A stretch of DNA of 64,000 bases. Source: an uncultured Balneola sp. GTDB lineage: Bacteria; Bacteroidota; Rhodothermia; Balneolales; Balneolaceae. Shown one piece after another: positions 54,683 to 63,870 of this stretch. Position 1 is the first letter of the stretch; the number at the start of each line of letters is the position of its first letter. The DNA lies in contig CAJXQC010000005.1 of the NCBI GenBank assembly GCA_913058495.1, positions 88,108 to 152,107 of the forward strand. Reading direction: 5' to 3'. The notes under the pieces were generated by a model. It was not told the DNA's origin, did no database searches, and saw nothing but the letters and a program-made list of their open reading frames with translations. The translations under genes and the position numbers were made by a program.

Positions 54683-57160
54683 TCAGATTTTTATCTGAAG
54701 AGTAGCATAAAGTGTTCTCGGAGGAGAAGGAATAATTCCAGGACCGGGATAACCGGTTGCTCGTCTTGTAAAGTAAGATGAATTTAGAATGTTGTTTACT
54801 CCTGATTCCAGAGAGAACTGTTTGTATGACCATGAAAGAGAGAAGTCGAGCACATCATAGGCGGGAATTTCGCCTTTAATTCCGCTTTGGTTATCTCTTA
54901 CATTTTGTAAGGCATTTGATGCGTCTGTAAACTGTTTGGAAATGTAAGTGTACTGAACAGATCCCAACAGATTTCTAAATCCAAAATTGATACCTGTTTT
55001 AAGGTTTAGAGTCGGAACAAATTCAACATCATTACCCTCAATTCCTGCAATTTCAGAATCTAAATATTCCGATTGGGTAACTGCTGTATTGGCAAAAATG
55101 GTAAGTTTTTTATTTGGTGATGCTGCATTAAAAATCGAGAATAAATCGATTTCTATAAGGCTTTCCAAGCCGTACATAAAAGCTTCTCCAATGTTGCCAC
55201 GAAACCGGACGATTCTGCCTGTTTCTTCCTGCTCACCGTCAGCATTAGTTCGTGTTTCTGCTCGTAATACTTCTCCCAAACGATTTTCATACAACAATCC
55301 AAAAACACCAATATCGTATGAAATACCATCCCCGATTATGCCACGGATTCCAAAGTCTGATGAAAAACCACTTTCATCGGTTATATTTGGATCAACCTGA
55401 AAGCTGGGATTTATAATCCTGATATCATTAAAAGTAACGGAACGATAGTTCTGCGAGAAATTTCCGTAGAGATCAGTATCTGAATCAGGCTGATAACTTA
55501 GTCCGATTCCAAGTAGAACAAAATTTCGTTCAAAAGTTTTCTCTTCTTCAAAGGTTTGATTTTGGATAGGATTTCCGGCCAGATCGAAATTTACCCGTTT
55601 ATAAGAACCTTCACTTTGGGTTTTGATATACTCAAATCGAAAGCCCGGAGTGATCGAAAAATTATCTTTCACATAAAAAATATGCTCTCCAAACAAAGCA
55701 AGGTTTTGGTTCGGAAAGGTGAAGTCAGATTGTCTTGGGTAGTTCGGGAATTCATCATCTGCCAATGAAAAATCAGCATCACTTGAGGCCGTTCCGGGCC
55801 CCTGTACCGAAGTATTCTTTGATTGGTAATATTTTGATCCTAAAAGAAAGACAGCATTTTTGTTTCCAAGTTTATACCGCTGTAGAAAACGGGTTTCTAC
55901 ACCCCAGTTATTGAAATCTCCTAAGATGAGATCACGCGGCTCGTTCGGGTCGTCTTGCTGAGAAACTCTGTTTGTTCGAAAACCAACTGATTTCCTGGAA
56001 GCATTTAAACCAAACGCAGTGACACTCAAGCGACTTTGATAGGTGAATCTATGGTCGAGTTTTAACGAAGCCAATTTCCAATCAACTTCGAACCAGTTTC
56101 TTTCGCGATTGCTAAATTCAGGATCATTGTAAAATTGAGCGTCTGTAAGTCCTCCGGGCTGTTGAGCAAGATATCCCAGATAAGTAAAATCAGCACTAAT
56201 TTTTGTTTTATCAGACAATGCATACTCAGTAAACAAATAGACGTTGTCAGATTCGAACTCAGAATTTGGTCGAAAGCTCTCTCCATTTTTATAGTTGTAA
56301 TATCCCAGATAGCCGAGTTTCTTGTAAGTACCGCTCACACTGTTATGGGAAGTAAAAAGTGCATTGGAACCGATGGACTGGCGGGTTGTAAATTCAGCAA
56401 CTTTGTCATCAACCGGAGATTTCATTCTGAAATTAACCAAACCACCAAATTGTGTTCCATACTGCAAAGAAGCAGCTCCTCGTATGACCTGAATTTCTTC
56501 AAGTGCTTCGGCTGGAGGCGTATAATAGCTTTCGGGATAACCAAGTACGTCGGCACTGATATCATATCCATTTTGTCTGATATTGAAGTTGGAAGACCGA
56601 TTAGGATCAAGTCCACGCCCTCCGATATTTAGTTGCAATCCCGCATCATCAGACTCAAAAATATTTAAACCCGAAACCTGACTGTAAATTTGCCGGGCGT
56701 TATTTGAGGAGGTATTCACCGTCATTTGGCTCAGGTCAACAACTTCATTTTTTTTACCGGCGTAAATCGAGGTTCCTTCTACTTCACGTAGTCGTTTTAT
56801 CGAAAAGATTTGTTCCCGTTGGTTTACAACAGCTACTTCAGATAGTTCACTGGAGAGTTTACTTAGCTTTATATTCAAGGTTTCAGTATCAGAACCAAGT
56901 TGTACTACACGATTTGTGATCTCATAACCCAAAGCAAAAAAGAACAAGTTATATTTTCCATAGGAGAGATCCGGAATTTGAAAAAAACCTTCTTCATTCG
57001 GTTGGTATGATTTACCGGAGTTTTCTTCATAAATCTCCACTTCAGGCATAGGGTCCCCTGTAGCCAGATCTGTTATATATCCCGAAATAGTAAACTGACT
57101 AAATGCAGGAATAGAGATAAGGCAAAATATTACAAAAAAACTAAAGTCCTTTAATCTCAT
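54683..57160 (-). CDS. TonB-dependent outer-membrane receptor (metal/siderophore type)
   Basis: An 825-residue receptor with signal peptide (CLISIPAFSQ). A carboxypeptidase-like domain near residues 23-95 (ISGYITDLATGDPMPEVEIYEE) precedes the plug (NNARQIYSQVSGLNIFES ... QVIRGAASLQYGTQFGGLVNF) and the barrel, which ends RTLYATLQIKI. The plug and barrel style is FecA/FhuA-like rather than SusC-like. It overlaps the HTTM gene by 20 bases and ends an operon with DUF4856 and imelysin, which points to iron or another metal. Confidence 0.93.
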   Translation of the reverse strand: MRLKDFSFFVIFCLISIPAFSQFTISGYITDLATGDPMPEVEIYEENSGKSYQPNEEGFFQIPDLSYGKYNLFFFALGYEITNRVVQLGSDTETLNIKLSKLSSELSEVAVVNQREQIFSIKRLREVEGTSIYAGKKNEVVDLSQMTVNTSSNNARQIYSQVSGLNIFESDDAGLQLNIGGRGLDPNRSSNFNIRQNGYDISADVLGYPESYYTPPAEALEEIQVIRGAASLQYGTQFGGLVNFRMKSPVDDKVAEFTTRQSIGSNALFTSHNSVSGTYKKLGYLGYYNYKNGESFRPNSEFESDNVYLFTEYALSDKTKISADFTYLGYLAQQPGGLTDAQFYNDPEFSNRERNWFEVDWKLASLKLDHRFTYQSRLSVTAFGLNASRKSVGFRTNRVSQQDDPNEPRDLILGDFNNWGVETRFLQRYKLGNKNAVFLLGSKYYQSKNTSVQGPGTASSDADFSLADDEFPNYPRQSDFTFPNQNLALFGEHIFYVKDNFSITPGFRFEYIKTQSEGSYKRVNFDLAGNPIQNQTFEEEKTFERNFVLLGIGLSYQPDSDTDLYGNFSQNYRSVTFNDIRIINPSFQVDPNITDESGFSSDFGIRGIIGDGISYDIGVFGLLYENRLGEVLRAETRTNADGEQEETGRIVRFRGNIGEAFMYGLESLIEIDLFSIFNAASPNKKLTIFANTAVTQSEYLDSEIAGIEGNDVEFVPTLNLKTGINFGFRNLLGSVQYTYISKQFTDASNALQNVRDNQSGIKGEIPAYDVLDFSLSWSYKQFSLESGVNNILNSSYFTRRATGYPGPGIIPSPPRTLYATLQIKI

Positions 57161-58511
57161 CGTTGAAGGGAAGTATCCATTTTTTAGGTTTCAAATTTCT
57201 TTTAATTGATGTGAGATCGATTTCAGGATCAATGTATGGAGCGCTTCTTCTGCCATTAAGAGCAACAAAGCTTTCTACGTAAATTTCGGGATCTTCGATT
57301 CCCTGATTCTGATAATGCTGTTCCAGATGGTGAGCATATTCAAGAATGAAATCAGGCTGCGTTGACATCTGTTTTTCCTGAAAGCGAGTCAAAAAATTGG
57401 TGTTATCTACATAAAATCTTTTCTGGGTATCCGGATCAACAACCTTAAAATTTGCATATCCTGCTTTTTCAATAAGCATTACTCGCCATGAGAATCTGTA
57501 ACCCTCTTCAGTCCAGAATAATTCTCCCGGATACAGTAAATATCTGAATGGAAATAAGAGTTGAAAAAGAAAAAATACGGATATAATTCCAATGCTTATT
57601 TTTTTGGTTGTTGAGTTCTTAAATGAATATCGCTCAGAGTTGTTAAAGGGATCTTGATCTATTTTGAAGAATGTGGAAATCCGATCGAGAATTCGGGTAT
57701 GTAGTCCGGCATCAAAAAAGATCAAAGCGCTTATGATCATGATGTAAGGAAACATTCCAATTGGGAACAGAATTCGGGTAAGAATGTGAAAGATTACAAC
57801 CAGCACAAAAGCGAAGGTTCTGGTACGTTTGAACAGAAGTAAAAAAGGAATAGACAGATCATAAAGAGCGCCACCCCATGCAAAAGCAAAATGTACCCAC
57901 GATTGTTGCAACAGATCACCGAGTAATGGAATGGAGTATTTTGCAGGAAGCCAGATCTTTAAAGGCATTGCCTGAAAAAGCCAGTCGGAATTCAGTTTAG
58001 CTAATCCTGCATAGAAGTAAACAATAAACAGAAGCAGTTTAATAACATCGATCGTCCAGGTGGGAATAAATTCAGCTTTTAGTTTTGCGTTTCTTGCAGC
58101 ATCAACTGAGAAATAAGTATTAGCCGGTAGAAATAGCATCAAAAAACTGAGAATGCTGATGAAATAATAGTGATTCAGATAAGTGGTTTTGTCCATCAGT
58201 TCTATAAAAGTAAAACTAAGGAAAAAAGTAATGACAGCAAGTCTGTATTTGAAACCTAGTGAAATAAAAATGGCAGAAAGCCCACATACAGCAAAAATTA
58301 AATAGGTCCATTCGCCGGGCGGTTGAACCCATTCAAAGCCAAAATAGGAGAAGAAGAAATCCGGCTCGATATATAGTTTTTGAATCCATCCGTTTAGCGC
58401 AAACCGAGCGATGCTTATGAGCATTAACAAACCAAAAAAAACACGAAAAACCGCTAAAGGAGCGGCTTTCGAGTAGGAATTAAGATATGTACTAACTGAA
58501 GCTTTACTCAA
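57141..58511 (-). CDS. HTTM-domain membrane protein (vitamin-K carboxylase-like)
   Basis: A 456-residue protein with about eight membrane helices and a soluble C-terminal part. Residues 15-290 match the HTTM domain: PLAVFRVFFGLLMLISIARF, DKTTYLNHYYFISILSFLMLFLPAN and YFYAGLAKLNSDWL, the last being the best family marker. It is homologous to vitamin-K-dependent gamma-glutamyl carboxylase, but the bacterial reaction is unknown. It begins three bases after the imelysin gene, so it belongs to the putative iron-uptake unit. Confidence 0.88.
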   Translation of the reverse strand: MSKASVSTYLNSYSKAAPLAVFRVFFGLLMLISIARFALNGWIQKLYIEPDFFFSYFGFEWVQPPGEWTYLIFAVCGLSAIFISLGFKYRLAVITFFLSFTFIELMDKTTYLNHYYFISILSFLMLFLPANTYFSVDAARNAKLKAEFIPTWTIDVIKLLLFIVYFYAGLAKLNSDWLFQAMPLKIWLPAKYSIPLLGDLLQQSWVHFAFAWGGALYDLSIPFLLLFKRTRTFAFVLVVIFHILTRILFPIGMFPYIMIISALIFFDAGLHTRILDRISTFFKIDQDPFNNSERYSFKNSTTKKISIGIISVFFLFQLLFPFRYLLYPGELFWTEEGYRFSWRVMLIEKAGYANFKVVDPDTQKRFYVDNTNFLTRFQEKQMSTQPDFILEYAHHLEQHYQNQGIEDPEIYVESFVALNGRRSAPYIDPEIDLTSIKRNLKPKKWILPFNDEIKGL

Positions 58512-58514
58512 AGG

Positions 58515-59627
58515 TCAGTCACCGTCAGCATCCACGTAGTCTACATTGATATTCAATGCCTGAAGCATATCTACTTTCAGGAGGATGACATTTTTTTGGA
58601 GCTCATCGTATGTTTGAAGCATTAAAGAATTATCAATCTCAACCTGATCAGCAAAACTGGAATTCAGATTCTCAGCTTTATTTCGGCTTAATTCAAACTG
58701 TTGATTGATAAGCTGGGTCAGATCAGTTCCGTTTTTAATGCTGTTAAGAAAATCCAAATAATCACTCAGGCTTAATCCGGTAGACTCTGAATTAAAATGT
58801 TTTCCGTTAAAGAAGTTCTGAGTTGCAGTTAATGACTCCATAAATAGTTCTTTTGAGAATTCTTCGCTATAAAAGCCTTCCACATTTTGAGGAAGAGGAG
58901 TTCCGGAAAAAACACCAGCAGGAATTCCAATTTTGCCGGCGCGCAGGTTTTTTTCGTAGTAAAAGATAAAGTCATTCACCATCATGTCGATGGAGGAATT
59001 TGCTCCGTTTCCGGAGTTGTTTACAAACTCATCTCTGAATCCTGAGTTCCAATCATTTAAAACTACATCAGTCAGCGAGTCTATCCTGTTTACCAAATCC
59101 ACTACATAATTTCGGTAATCAGAAGAGTTTTCTCCGGAGTTATAAAAAGAGAGTATTTCATCATCGTTGCCGGCTATTCCGTAAAGTAAGTAGTCAAGAG
59201 TTGGGAAACCCTGTTGATCAATCTCAGAAGGTAATTTCAAGTTGTAGTTTCCTTGATTGATGTTCTCTTTTACTTCAGCAGTATCGACAGGATAAATATT
59301 CAGATTATTACGGTACCGGATCTCCATCGTTTTGGAGGTTTCAAACATTGACACATTTTGTAAAGCTAGGTATCCGGCTTTCCATTCATCCCGAAGAGAT
59401 TCTAACATTTGTTGATTCGGATTTTCAGCAAAACTATTACCGGCTGTTTTGAGAGATTCTGTCTTTTCGGAAAAGTCGGTTAGTGCAGGAATAATGATAT
59501 TATCAGCCCAGTTCTCAAGTATTGCTTTTCTATCAAAATCGTCAGGGTCAGGTCCTGATGGATTCGTTTCTGTGCAACTTGAAATTATAAGAGATGCTGA
59601 TAAAAAAAGAAGGAGATATCGTTTCAT
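58515..59627 (-). CDS. Imelysin-family (M75-like) lipoprotein
   Basis: A 370-residue protein with lipobox LIISSCTET. The imelysin pattern is visible: NWADNIIIPALTDFSEKTESL near the start, GFPTLDYLLYG (the GxHxxE-equivalent region shows GFPTLDYLL) and a second helical repeat. Imelysins are helical iron-linked proteins on the outer membrane of Bacteroidota and Vibrio. It follows the DUF4856 gene after an intrinsic hairpin, which suggests lower expression than the first gene. Confidence 0.88.
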   Translation of the reverse strand: MKRYLLLFLSASLIISSCTETNPSGPDPDDFDRKAILENWADNIIIPALTDFSEKTESLKTAGNSFAENPNQQMLESLRDEWKAGYLALQNVSMFETSKTMEIRYRNNLNIYPVDTAEVKENINQGNYNLKLPSEIDQQGFPTLDYLLYGIAGNDDEILSFYNSGENSSDYRNYVVDLVNRIDSLTDVVLNDWNSGFRDEFVNNSGNGANSSIDMMVNDFIFYYEKNLRAGKIGIPAGVFSGTPLPQNVEGFYSEEFSKELFMESLTATQNFFNGKHFNSESTGLSLSDYLDFLNSIKNGTDLTQLINQQFELSRNKAENLNSSFADQVEIDNSLMLQTYDELQKNVILLKVDMLQALNINVDYVDADGD

Positions 59628-59639
59628 ATATAAATAAAA

Positions 59640-59667
59640 AAGCTGCTAATAATTGTATTAGCAGCTT
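59640..59667 (-). terminator. Hairpin with T-run between DUF4856 and imelysin genes
   Basis: AAGCTGCTAATA (59640-59651) and TATTAGCAGCTT (59656-59667) form a perfect 12-base-pair stem. On the minus strand the stem is followed by TTTTTTATTT, 13 bases before the imelysin ATG. It should terminate part of the transcripts and so set unequal expression within the operon. Confidence 0.8.
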
Positions 59668-59679
59668 GGTTCTTAAAAT

Positions 59680-60897
59680 TTAGTTTGCAGCTTCTTCAAT
59701 GGTGAAATCGAACTTTGAAGCTATGTCTACAGAAATATCCTGAAGAGTTTGAGGAGTTACATCCCATAAACCGTTTCCGGCTTCCAGCAAGGAGATAAAA
59801 CCATCAACTTCAGCTTTGGTGAAATATGACTGACCCGTTCCCGGCTGTCTGGTAAATTGTAAACTGTATACAAAACCATAAGCCTCTGAAAGATCGTGAA
59901 AAGCAGCGCCAAAGTCAGGATTAGCTTGTTCCAGTACGGTTTTACCTGACTGCAAATAATAAACAGCTCTGATACCGATGATTGCCGAGATCTGAGCTCT
60001 TAATATTTCAGCTTGTTGGTCTCTAAGCTCATCATCTCCTTCAACAATTGCAGCTCGTCCTAATGCAAAAGCATCAAAAATTGTTTGAGCAATACCGGCG
60101 AAGTCATCATCACCTTCTACTCTTCCCACATACTTATTTAAAAAACTGTCGTCCTCACCAATTGTTAAATTTGGGTTTGCTGTGTTTGAAGAGTTTCCAT
60201 ACAAGTATCCGAAAGCTTCATCCCACTTATGCTCCATATTGGTGTAAACTTTACCCTCAGCTGTTGTTCCATTGCTGTTGTCTTCAATATTAGTTCCTGC
60301 GTCGAGAACTGAGGTGCTAACATAATTATTAAGAATTTGATCAGACATAAGTCCACCGATCAAGCTTTTAGCTACCAATTGATCGTACTCAAACCCTTTA
60401 GCGTTTACATAGCGCGTAGATGAACCATCAGCAATTTGTCCGGCAACTCCCGGTTGAGCTTGAATATTTTCATTCGGAAATACTTCATCAACCTGAGCAG
60501 TTAACCATGTTTCGAACTGAGTTTTAATTTCAGAACTAACGGTTGTATTCGAAGAATAAAAGTCTGTTGAAGCAGCTACTTTGCTTTTAATATTTTTTGT
60601 GGCAGCGTTTAATTCAGCATCTGAAAATGGATTAGCATCAGCCCCACTTTCTGTTTGATTTCTAAACATTTCCAATAAAAGTTCTTTAGTAGTATTATCG
60701 AAATCTGTCATAGCTGAAGTTAATTCACCAGACATTTTTATACGTGTAGTTTGACCTGAAAATGAAACAGTGGATTCCCCATTTCTGGTAAATTCATAAG
60801 TTTCAGGAGTGGCAATCTCGTCGTTAGTGTTATTAGTATCGCATGAAATGGTGAAAATAAATGCTGCAATGATCAGCAGACTTTTTGATAGATTCAT
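59680..60897 (-). CDS. DUF4856-domain lipoprotein
   Basis: A 405-residue lipoprotein with a lipobox at IFTISCDTN. The start of the mature part, TYEFTRNGESTVSFSGQTTRIKMSGEL, is the DUF4856 hallmark, and the rest is helical with NMEHKWDEAFGYLYGN, a stretch also seen in imelysin-like proteins. It is the first gene of the metal-uptake unit and lies 33 bases downstream of a palindromic operator candidate. Its role is unknown; iron binding or delivery to the TonB receptor is inferred from context. Confidence 0.88.
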   Translation of the reverse strand: MNLSKSLLIIAAFIFTISCDTNNTNDEIATPETYEFTRNGESTVSFSGQTTRIKMSGELTSAMTDFDNTTKELLLEMFRNQTESGADANPFSDAELNAATKNIKSKVAASTDFYSSNTTVSSEIKTQFETWLTAQVDEVFPNENIQAQPGVAGQIADGSSTRYVNAKGFEYDQLVAKSLIGGLMSDQILNNYVSTSVLDAGTNIEDNSNGTTAEGKVYTNMEHKWDEAFGYLYGNSSNTANPNLTIGEDDSFLNKYVGRVEGDDDFAGIAQTIFDAFALGRAAIVEGDDELRDQQAEILRAQISAIIGIRAVYYLQSGKTVLEQANPDFGAAFHDLSEAYGFVYSLQFTRQPGTGQSYFTKAEVDGFISLLEAGNGLWDVTPQTLQDISVDIASKFDFTIEEAAN

Positions 60898-60930
60898 CGT
60901 TTTTTGAAGAATAGTAGTTGTAAATTTTAT

Positions 60931-60994
60931 TTAGAACGAATCTAAGTTAAGGACTTTTTGGAACGTCCTCAAGCTTTATCTAGAATAAATCTAA
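60931..60994. promoter_or_regulatory. Two DtxR-like operator candidates upstream of the DUF4856 operon
   Basis: TTAGAACGAATCTAA (60931-60945) is an exact TTAGA-N5-TCTAA palindrome, and CTAGAATAAATCTAA (60980-60994) matches with one change. They lie about 34-97 bases before the DUF4856 start. The layout resembles TTAGG-N-CCTAA sites of DtxR-family repressors. Confidence 0.55.
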
Positions 60995-61023
60995 ATAAAA
61001 TTAAAAGGGGGATTGGCAGCAAT

Positions 61024-61655
61024 CTAGAATATAAACGAAGCCGATAACGAAGCTCCAAGATTTGAGGAAGAGTCTAAAGAAACGGCTGGTTCTATAACAA
61101 ATTTGCTTTGGTTGAGCACATTTGTAAAAAACCCGACCCCAAACTGAAATGCAAAGTTTTATCATCTGAAACAACACTATTTTGATTTCTGGATACTTGA
61201 GTAAAGGGAATGAAAGAGATTCCAATTAATGGAATGGTATTAAAAGTATTAGACTGTTCTTTCTTATAGGCTAAGGTAAGCCCTGCTCCAAAACTTGAGG
61301 AATTAAAATCTTCATAATTAGCATAAGAACCCAGAATAGAAAGAGCAACTTCTATTGGAAAGTCTTCTTGAGTTTTGAGCCCCCACAGTGTTAATGCGCC
61401 ACCTATCCCAACAGCTTTAGAAGCAAATTGATCCTCAGACTCCTGAAGATGTATTGATGAATATTGCACAGAGATATCTAATTTTTTATTCAGCGAAAAA
61501 GAAGTCCCCAGTGAGTGAATAGAAATATCTTCAGCAAAAGAAACCGAAGGGGTTATGGCAAGTGCAAATCGTTTTTTATCTAAATAGAGAGATTGTGACA
61601 TTAAAAAACTGCTAAATAAGAAAGCAATTAAAAAGGGGAAAAAGATTTTTTTCAT
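61024..61655 (-). pseudogene. Outer-membrane beta-barrel-like protein with 3' frameshift
   Basis: The open frame from the ATG at 61655 (signal peptide FSSFLMSQS) runs to a stop at 61092. The next frame continues with a convincing barrel end, FTNVLNQSKFVIEPAVSLD then LSASFIF and a stop at 61024. Adding one base to the six-A tract at 61126-61131 (T-tract on the coding strand) joins them into a 210-residue protein ending in Phe, as outer-membrane barrels do. It may be a sequencing slip, phase variation or decay. It follows the SGNH hydrolase gene by four bases. Confidence 0.65.
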
Positions 61656-61659
61656 AAAT

Positions 61660-63159
61660 TTAGTTCTTCTGATCTCCGGTGGATAAGTGTTCAAAAACCT
61701 GTGTAAAAATGCTTTTTCCGATCTTGAAAAAGCGTTCCTGATTGCCAAGTGCAAGATATCCGAGAACAGATCGGAGTTCTTTGAGCAGAACGGGAGGATT
61801 GGTTATCAGTGAATCCTCTGCTATGATATGATCCCAGTCCATTTTCTTTTGGAATTTCACACCGGCCTGTACCATTGAGATATAGTACACATTTGCCATC
61901 AACCCGTAACCAATGGTTGTAGGATGTAAACCGTCCAGACTGAAAATCCCGCCTTTTATGATCTTTTTATCTTTATTCAATCTCAGGAATTCGGTATTTA
62001 CTGTAGCTTCAAATTTGTGATTTACCAAGTGAGCAGTTGCAGGGTTTCTTTTTAAAGCACTAACAAACTCTTTAGGATAACCTCGCAATAATTCTCCGCC
62101 CAGTCTTCTGTTAGCCATTCCGGCAACATTTCTGGCAACCGGAACTACAAACCAATCATATTCTTTGGCTACTCTTTTAATGATGTCGTTGAATTCATCT
62201 ACTGCCAGATCAATTTGAATGGCTTCATCTTTGGTAATAAAAGGATGTTTATCCGGATCAAAATCCTCATCCCAGATCCAGAAACGCGTGTAATAATCGA
62301 AGTAACCCAAGGCCTTTTTTGAAACGCTGGAATTTACGCCTCGTATTACCGGTGGAATAGTAGGATAAGGGATGGTTGGTACAAAAACTCGTTTCGCTCC
62401 GATTTTTGAGACCCGTTCAGCTAGTTCCCTGTATTCCATTTCAAAATGCTCGGGGCGGTAAATAGAATGCTTTCTGTTCGGTGTAAAAGCTTTCATGTCT
62501 TCCGGTTCCGACCAGGTCAGGTTTAAATTCACAACCGATCCCAATGCATTATTATGTCCCAGACAAACGATCAGATTTTCAATCCCGCCATCTTCCTGAA
62601 GTATTTTTGCATTATCAATTTGGGAGTTCTCCTGATAATCATTCCCAAGTGTTGGATTAAGCACTAACCTGGATGTGGTATACTTTGCATGTTCAGGAAG
62701 CACACCAAAAACAGAAAAACTTTCTTTATTGTTTTGAATGTATTCTCTGCTTTTTCGCTCGTTTACTATCCAGGAATCATTGATAGCAAATCCCCAAATG
62801 GCCTGATTGTGGTATGGCGTTACCTGATTTACTTTCAGGTTCTTCATTCCACCTTCCCAATATTTCTTAATTCGTTTCAGAGTTCTGAAAGTATGATTAG
62901 CAGCAGGGAGATATTCTCTCCAGTCGATCTCGCTGCCAAATTCCTCCGAAAGTCCACGAATCAAAACTTCGAGATTTATAGGAATTCCGGCCTGAGCAGT
63001 AAAATTAGGTTGATCGAATCGAGGAGTTGGCTCAAAACATCTTGCTATAAAAGAAGGAAAGTTGATGTCGGTACGGTAAATACCACCGTTATTAAAACCT
63101 TGAGAAAGGCTGTCACCGATTACGACCAGTTTATGTTTTGGATCTTTTTTTCTGAACAT
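61660..63159 (-). CDS. SGNH/GDSL-type hydrolase
   Basis: A 499-residue protein without an obvious signal peptide. Block I is VIGDSLSQGF, the Asn block is LIVCLGHNNALGSVV near residue 195, and block V is DGLHPTTIGYGL near residue 420 with the catalytic Asp and His. It is much longer than typical GDSL esterases (about 200-250), the extra part lying between blocks III and V. Substrate is unknown, though acyl or acetyl esters are likely. A barrel-like gene follows four bases later in the same operon. Confidence 0.85.
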   Translation of the reverse strand: MFRKKDPKHKLVVIGDSLSQGFNNGGIYRTDINFPSFIARCFEPTPRFDQPNFTAQAGIPINLEVLIRGLSEEFGSEIDWREYLPAANHTFRTLKRIKKYWEGGMKNLKVNQVTPYHNQAIWGFAINDSWIVNERKSREYIQNNKESFSVFGVLPEHAKYTTSRLVLNPTLGNDYQENSQIDNAKILQEDGGIENLIVCLGHNNALGSVVNLNLTWSEPEDMKAFTPNRKHSIYRPEHFEMEYRELAERVSKIGAKRVFVPTIPYPTIPPVIRGVNSSVSKKALGYFDYYTRFWIWDEDFDPDKHPFITKDEAIQIDLAVDEFNDIIKRVAKEYDWFVVPVARNVAGMANRRLGGELLRGYPKEFVSALKRNPATAHLVNHKFEATVNTEFLRLNKDKKIIKGGIFSLDGLHPTTIGYGLMANVYYISMVQAGVKFQKKMDWDHIIAEDSLITNPPVLLKELRSVLGYLALGNQERFFKIGKSIFTQVFEHLSTGDQKN

Positions 63160-63169
63160 TAATAAGAAG

Positions 63170-63200
63170 TCCCCTCTTGAGAGGGGATTTAGGGGTGTGT
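63170..63200. repeat. Partial relative of the composite repeat
   Basis: TCCCCTCTTGAGAGGGGA (63170-63187) followed by TTTAGGGGTGTGT. It shares the GGGGTGT joint and the CCCCTC/GAGGGG palindrome type with the elements at 4092 and 14903, but lacks the inner hairpins. Confidence 0.55.
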
Positions 63201-63256
63201 TTCTTTTTAAAATTGCGACTAATTAATCAAATCACAAAATGAAATTTTTGGGAAGC

Positions 63257-63347
63257 CACAGAATCACTAAAGCACGGAAGAAATTATAGGTGTATTTTAT
63301 TCGAAAATATAAATACCTCAAAAATTTAGTGATTTTGAGTTTTTGTG
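63257..63347. repeat. Inverted octamer array before the AhpD-like gene
   Basis: CACAGAAT, CACTAAAG and CACGGAAG (63257-63280) face ATTTAGTG, ATTTTGAG and TTTTTGTG (63324-63347). It occupies the divergent region between the SGNH hydrolase and AhpD-like genes. Confidence 0.65.
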
Positions 63348-63362
63348 GCGAATCAAAGAAGC

Positions 63363-63737
63363 ATGAATAATACCGATAAAAACCGACTACAAGCTTTCCG
63401 TGAGGAGAGAGAAGAATTAAATGAGAAAACCCTAAATGCCGGACATCTTGGAATCAAGCGATTCTTTAACATGGATGCCAATACTTATCGTGACGGAGCT
63501 TTGGATTCCAAAACCAAGGAGTTGCTCGGACTTGTTGCTTCGTCGGTACTACGATGTAATGATTGTATCGATTATCATTTGGAGCAATGTGCCAAAACCG
63601 GTTCCACCAAAGAGGAAATTTTGGATGCTATGAATGTTGCTTTAATCGTTGGCGGTAGCATTGTGATTCCTCATTTGCGAAGAGCTGTTGAAACCATTGA
63701 GATGATTGAAGAAGAAGGAGCTTTTCAAAAACAATAA
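63363..63737 (+). CDS. Carboxymuconolactone decarboxylase / AhpD-like protein
   Basis: A 124-residue helical protein with the CxxC of AhpD-like oxidoreductases in SVLRCNDCIDYHLEQCAKTG, including the downstream His of the EX(6)CX2CX3H type motif. The start at 63363 is preferred to the GTG at 63345, which lies in the octamer repeat. Members reduce peroxiredoxins or decarboxylate muconolactone; a cytoplasmic antioxidant role is more likely here. It is monocistronic. Confidence 0.9.
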   Translation: MNNTDKNRLQAFREEREELNEKTLNAGHLGIKRFFNMDANTYRDGALDSKTKELLGLVASSVLRCNDCIDYHLEQCAKTGSTKEEILDAMNVALIVGGSIVIPHLRRAVETIEMIEEEGAFQKQ

Positions 63738-63769
63738 CCAACATTCAATTTCCAAATTTCAAATTAGCT

Positions 63770-63870
63770 TGCTCTGACTAAGAGAATGGGCGCTCTTGTC
63801 ATTTCTACCAAAGGGAGAAAGCTAAAAATTTCTTTAGAGCAGAAACTTAGATTTCTCGTTCCACTCGAAA
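63770..63870. repeat. Degenerate GTCATTTC-type palindromic repeat near the right edge
   Basis: After the AhpD-like stop no convincing gene is seen up to the window end. GTCATTTCTACC, GGGAGAAAG and later TTTCTCGTTCCACTCGAAAT resemble a decayed inverted repeat common between Bacteroidota genes. Bases 63870-64000 show no feature I can support. Confidence 0.35.
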
